Positions 62,086-64,000 of a DNA stretch of 64,000 bases are shown piece by piece; the stretch's first letter is position 1, and every line of letters begins with the position of its first letter. The DNA is taken from the NCBI RefSeq assembly GCF_023016805.1, contig NZ_JALKCH010000009.1:124001-188000 (forward strand), written 5' to 3'. Source of the stretch: Ancylobacter crimeensis (lineage in GTDB: Bacteria; Pseudomonadota; Alphaproteobacteria; Rhizobiales; Xanthobacteraceae). The translations under genes were made by a program, and so were the position numbers. The notes beneath the pieces are model-generated. The model made no database searches. It was given only the letters and a program-made list of their open reading frames with translations, and had not been told where the DNA came from.

Positions 62086-63033
62086 TCAGTTCCAGGGCAG
62101 CTTGTCGAGGTCGACATTGCCGCCGGTGATGATGACGCCCACGCGCTTTCCGGCAAACACGTCGGGGTTCTTGATAATGGTGGCCAAAGGCACGGCGCTG
62201 GAAGGCTCCATGACGATCTTCATGCGCTTCCAGATGAGCTTCATCGCGTCGACGATCTCCTCCTCGGTCGCGGTGAGGATATCGGTGACGTGGTTGCTCA
62301 CGAAATGCCAGGTGAGATCCTTCAAAGGCACCTTCAGGCCATCGGCGATGGTTTCCGGCGCGTCGTCGGCGATGATGTGGCCGGCACGGAAGCTGCGGGC
62401 GGCATCGTCCGCGTTCAGCGGCTCGGCGGCATAGATCTTGATGGAGGGGGCGAGGCTGGACAGCGTGAGACAGGTGCCCGACACCATGCCGCCGCCGCCG
62501 ATCGGCGCGACGACCGCGTCGAGGCCATCCACCTGCTCGATCAGCTCGGCCGAGCAGGTCGCCTGGCCGGCGATGACGCGCGGGTCATTATAGGGGTGGA
62601 CGAACTCCGCGCCGGTCTCGGCGACGACCTCGGCGAACACCGCCTCGCGCGAGGAGGTCGAGGGCTCGCATTCCACCACGCGCCCGCCATAGCCGCGCAC
62701 GGCATCCTTCTTGGCCTGCGGCGCGGTCCGGGGCATGACCACGGTGCAGGGAATGCCACGCCGTCCGGCCGCATAGCTGAGGCAGGTGCCGTGATTGCCG
62801 CTCGAATGGGTGGCGACGCCCCGGGCCGCCTGCTCGTCGGTGAGACCGAACACCGCATTGGAAGCGCCGCGCGCCTTGAAGGCACCCGCCTTCTGGAAGC
62901 TCTCGCACTTGAAGAACAGCTCGGCGCCGGTGAGCTCGTTCAGCATCCGCGAGGTTAGGACCGGCGTGCGGTGGATGTAATCGTTGATCCGCGCACGCGC
63001 GGCAATCATGTCGTCCAGGGTCGGGATGTACAT
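62086..63033 (-). CDS. bhcB: beta-Hydroxyaspartate dehydratase (serine racemase-like fold-type II PLP enzyme)
   Basis: This is a 315-residue enzyme converting beta-hydroxyaspartate to iminosuccinate. The PLP lysine lies in SFQKAGAFKARGASNAVFG, the phosphate-binding loop is IGGGGMVSGTCL, and ATHSSGNHGTCLSYAAGRRG and VGVIITGGNVDLDKLPWN at the C terminus are typical of BhcB. The start MYIPTLDDM at 63033 has GAAGG upstream; ATG 63051 is an alternative. First gene of the bhcBCD set here; bhcA is not found next to it. Confidence 0.9.
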   Translation of the reverse strand: MYIPTLDDMIAARARINDYIHRTPVLTSRMLNELTGAELFFKCESFQKAGAFKARGASNAVFGLTDEQAARGVATHSSGNHGTCLSYAAGRRGIPCTVVMPRTAPQAKKDAVRGYGGRVVECEPSTSSREAVFAEVVAETGAEFVHPYNDPRVIAGQATCSAELIEQVDGLDAVVAPIGGGGMVSGTCLTLSSLAPSIKIYAAEPLNADDAARSFRAGHIIADDAPETIADGLKVPLKDLTWHFVSNHVTDILTATEEEIVDAMKLIWKRMKIVMEPSSAVPLATIIKNPDVFAGKRVGVIITGGNVDLDKLPWN

Positions 63034-63577
63034 GTCGGCGGCCTTCAGCATGTGCTGCCCGGGGCGTCGGGCGTTGGGTCTTCGCAAGAGGCGGGCAGGT
63101 GGATCAGCGCCCGGAACGCCCGGGGCGCGCACCGGCCAAGCGGCGGGAAGCTGCGACCGCGCCGTCCGGCAACCGTCCTGTCGGGAAACATCGTCAAGAG
63201 CACACCCGCTGCTGCGACCTCTTAGAGCACCTATATAGGCGATCGGTCCAGCCGGTGTCATGGGCTGTGACGCCGGCATGCTGCAGCTATACGCGGTTGG
63301 AGAACCGCCCGACACCGCGCCCGTGCCGGCGCGCCTTCGCTGTCCCCCGGGCAAAAGATACAGCCTTCGATCCCGTCAAAAGCCCCTGTCCCCGCCCCTC
63401 GTGGCGGGATGAGCGGCGAAAGCCCGGTTTCCGATCGAAAAGTACCGCAAACCATCGGTTCCACCCGTAATTTGTGGCTCTCCCATCAAGTCGCGCGCCT
63501 AATGTGAGGGTAGCTGACCAGCGCGGTCTGTGCCGCTTGGCGGTTATCAACCCACCACTCACTCATGGAGCGACAAC
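63034..63577. other. 544-bp divergent intergenic region (bhcB / rpfF-like)
   Basis: No gene is supported; a 123-codon frame at 63099-63470 has no family motif. CCTATATAGG (63230-63239) is a perfect 10-bp palindrome in AT-rich sequence and could be the bhc promoter or operator. CCCGCC-CCTCGT-GGCGGG (63391-63408) is a small hairpin. GGAG precedes ATG 63578. Confidence 0.45.
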
Positions 63578-64000
63578 ATGTCCTTTATCCACAAGAGCAG
63601 CGACGACGCTTTCCGTAACGACACCGTGACCGACGCCACGCGCTTTGCCATAGACCGGGCCGTGCGCACAATCCACGACGGCGGCTACGAGAATCTCCGG
63701 CTCGATATCGACACCACCAACGCCACGTGCTGGTGCTACATGAAGCCGGTGGAGAAGCCCTCCTACACCCATGCGCTGATGGGCGACATCAGCCGGATGC
63801 AGACGGCAATCACCCGCAGCTTCGCCGAAATCTCCAGCCCGCGTGCGACGCCCTTCTCCTGGTTCGTGATGGCCTCGGACGTGCCCGGCATCTACAATCT
63901 GGGCGGCGACCTCGGCCATTTCGCCCAGCGCATCCGCACACGTGACCTCGACGCCATGCGCCATTACGGCCATGTCGCGGTCAAGGCGATTCACCGCAAT
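63578..64000 (+). CDS. RpfF-like crotonase (DSF synthase family), 3' end outside window
   Basis: An open frame runs 141 codons from ATG 63578 to the window edge with no stop. It encodes TPFSWFVMASDVPGIYNLGG followed by DLGHFAQRIRTRDLDAMRHYGHV, the oxyanion-hole region of the enoyl-CoA hydratase superfamily. The wording (ASDxxGxxNLGGDL) is that of RpfF, which makes cis-2-unsaturated fatty acid signals of the DSF type. The catalytic glutamates lie beyond the visible part, so thioesterase/dehydratase activity cannot be judged. It is divergent from bhcB. Confidence 0.8.
   Translation, partial: MSFIHKSSDDAFRNDTVTDATRFAIDRAVRTIHDGGYENLRLDIDTTNATCWCYMKPVEKPSYTHALMGDISRMQTAITRSFAEISSPRATPFSWFVMASDVPGIYNLGGDLGHFAQRIRTRDLDAMRHYGHVAVKAIHRN

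Noticed and set aside
63099-63470. 123-codon + strand frame between bhcB and the rpfF-like gene
   Set aside because: Basic, proline-rich translation without motif or ribosome binding site; contains the small hairpin at 63391-63408, so intergenic sequence is more likely.
63578-64000. Possible BhcA gene upstream of bhcB
   Set aside because: The frame next to bhcB is divergent and encodes a crotonase with NLGGDL, not a class V aminotransferase.

Overview
The window is high-GC, densely packed DNA of an alphaproteobacterium, most likely a soil or rhizosphere member of the Hyphomicrobiales (Rhizobiales). The evidence is codon bias toward G/C third positions, many ABC and TTT importers each paired with its own GntR, LysR, DeoR, TetR or AraC regulator, and beta-hydroxyaspartate-cycle proteins resembling those of Alphaproteobacteria. 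I cannot name the genus from sequence alone. No rRNA, tRNA, CRISPR, phage or transposase gene was seen. Two intergenic foldback repeats are present.

Layout: (A) 1-3060: end of an ABC ATPase, a fused biotin carboxylase-BCCP protein, a hotdog thioesterase gene broken by a one-base frameshift, and about 0.6 kb of decayed-looking sequence. (B) 3061-14133: an amine/amide island with an amidase, a glutamate-1-semialdehyde-type aminotransferase, TetR, an NtaA/SnaA-type flavin monooxygenase, a polyamine-type ABC importer (SBP, two permeases, ATPase), a fold-type IV transaminase resembling (R)-amine transaminases, and GntR. (C) 14746-24843: an acid-sugar-type island with a COG4091 dehydrogenase with SAF domain, GntR, a TctCBA transporter, PdxA2-like dehydrogenase, enolase-superfamily dehydratase, DenD-like dehydrogenase and an ionotropic-glutamate-receptor-like protein. 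(D) 24859-31096: NIPSNAP protein, aldehyde dehydrogenase, luciferase-like monooxygenase, a three-part hydrolase/flavin-reductase/Nudix-like fusion, a DUF1185 protein and a divergent GntR with a perfect operator-like palindrome.

(E) 31193-39899: a sugar operon with PfkB kinase, DUF4432 epimerase-like protein, CUT2-type ABC importer, DeoC aldolase and divergent DeoR, consistent with deoxyribose-like sugar breakdown. (F) 39901-45330: 5-oxoprolinase-type PxpB and PxpC with biotin carboxylase and a short BCCP, a divergent LysR, and PxpA beyond it; two LysR-type boxes link the halves. (G) 45563-59881: AraC, HyuA/HyuB ATP-dependent hydantoinase, a second CUT2-type importer and a three-subunit molybdenum hydroxylase, together readable as uptake, hydroxylation and ring opening of an N-heterocycle. 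(H) 59938-64000: bhcD, bhcC and bhcB of the beta-hydroxyaspartate cycle without bhcA or bhcR beside them, and the start of a divergent RpfF-like crotonase.

The window therefore reads as a chain of substrate-specific catabolic modules. The least explained are the fusion-protein module (D), the hydantoinase plus Mo-hydroxylase module (G) and the transaminase/monooxygenase module (B). Functions are from motif recognition by eye; substrates are inferences.
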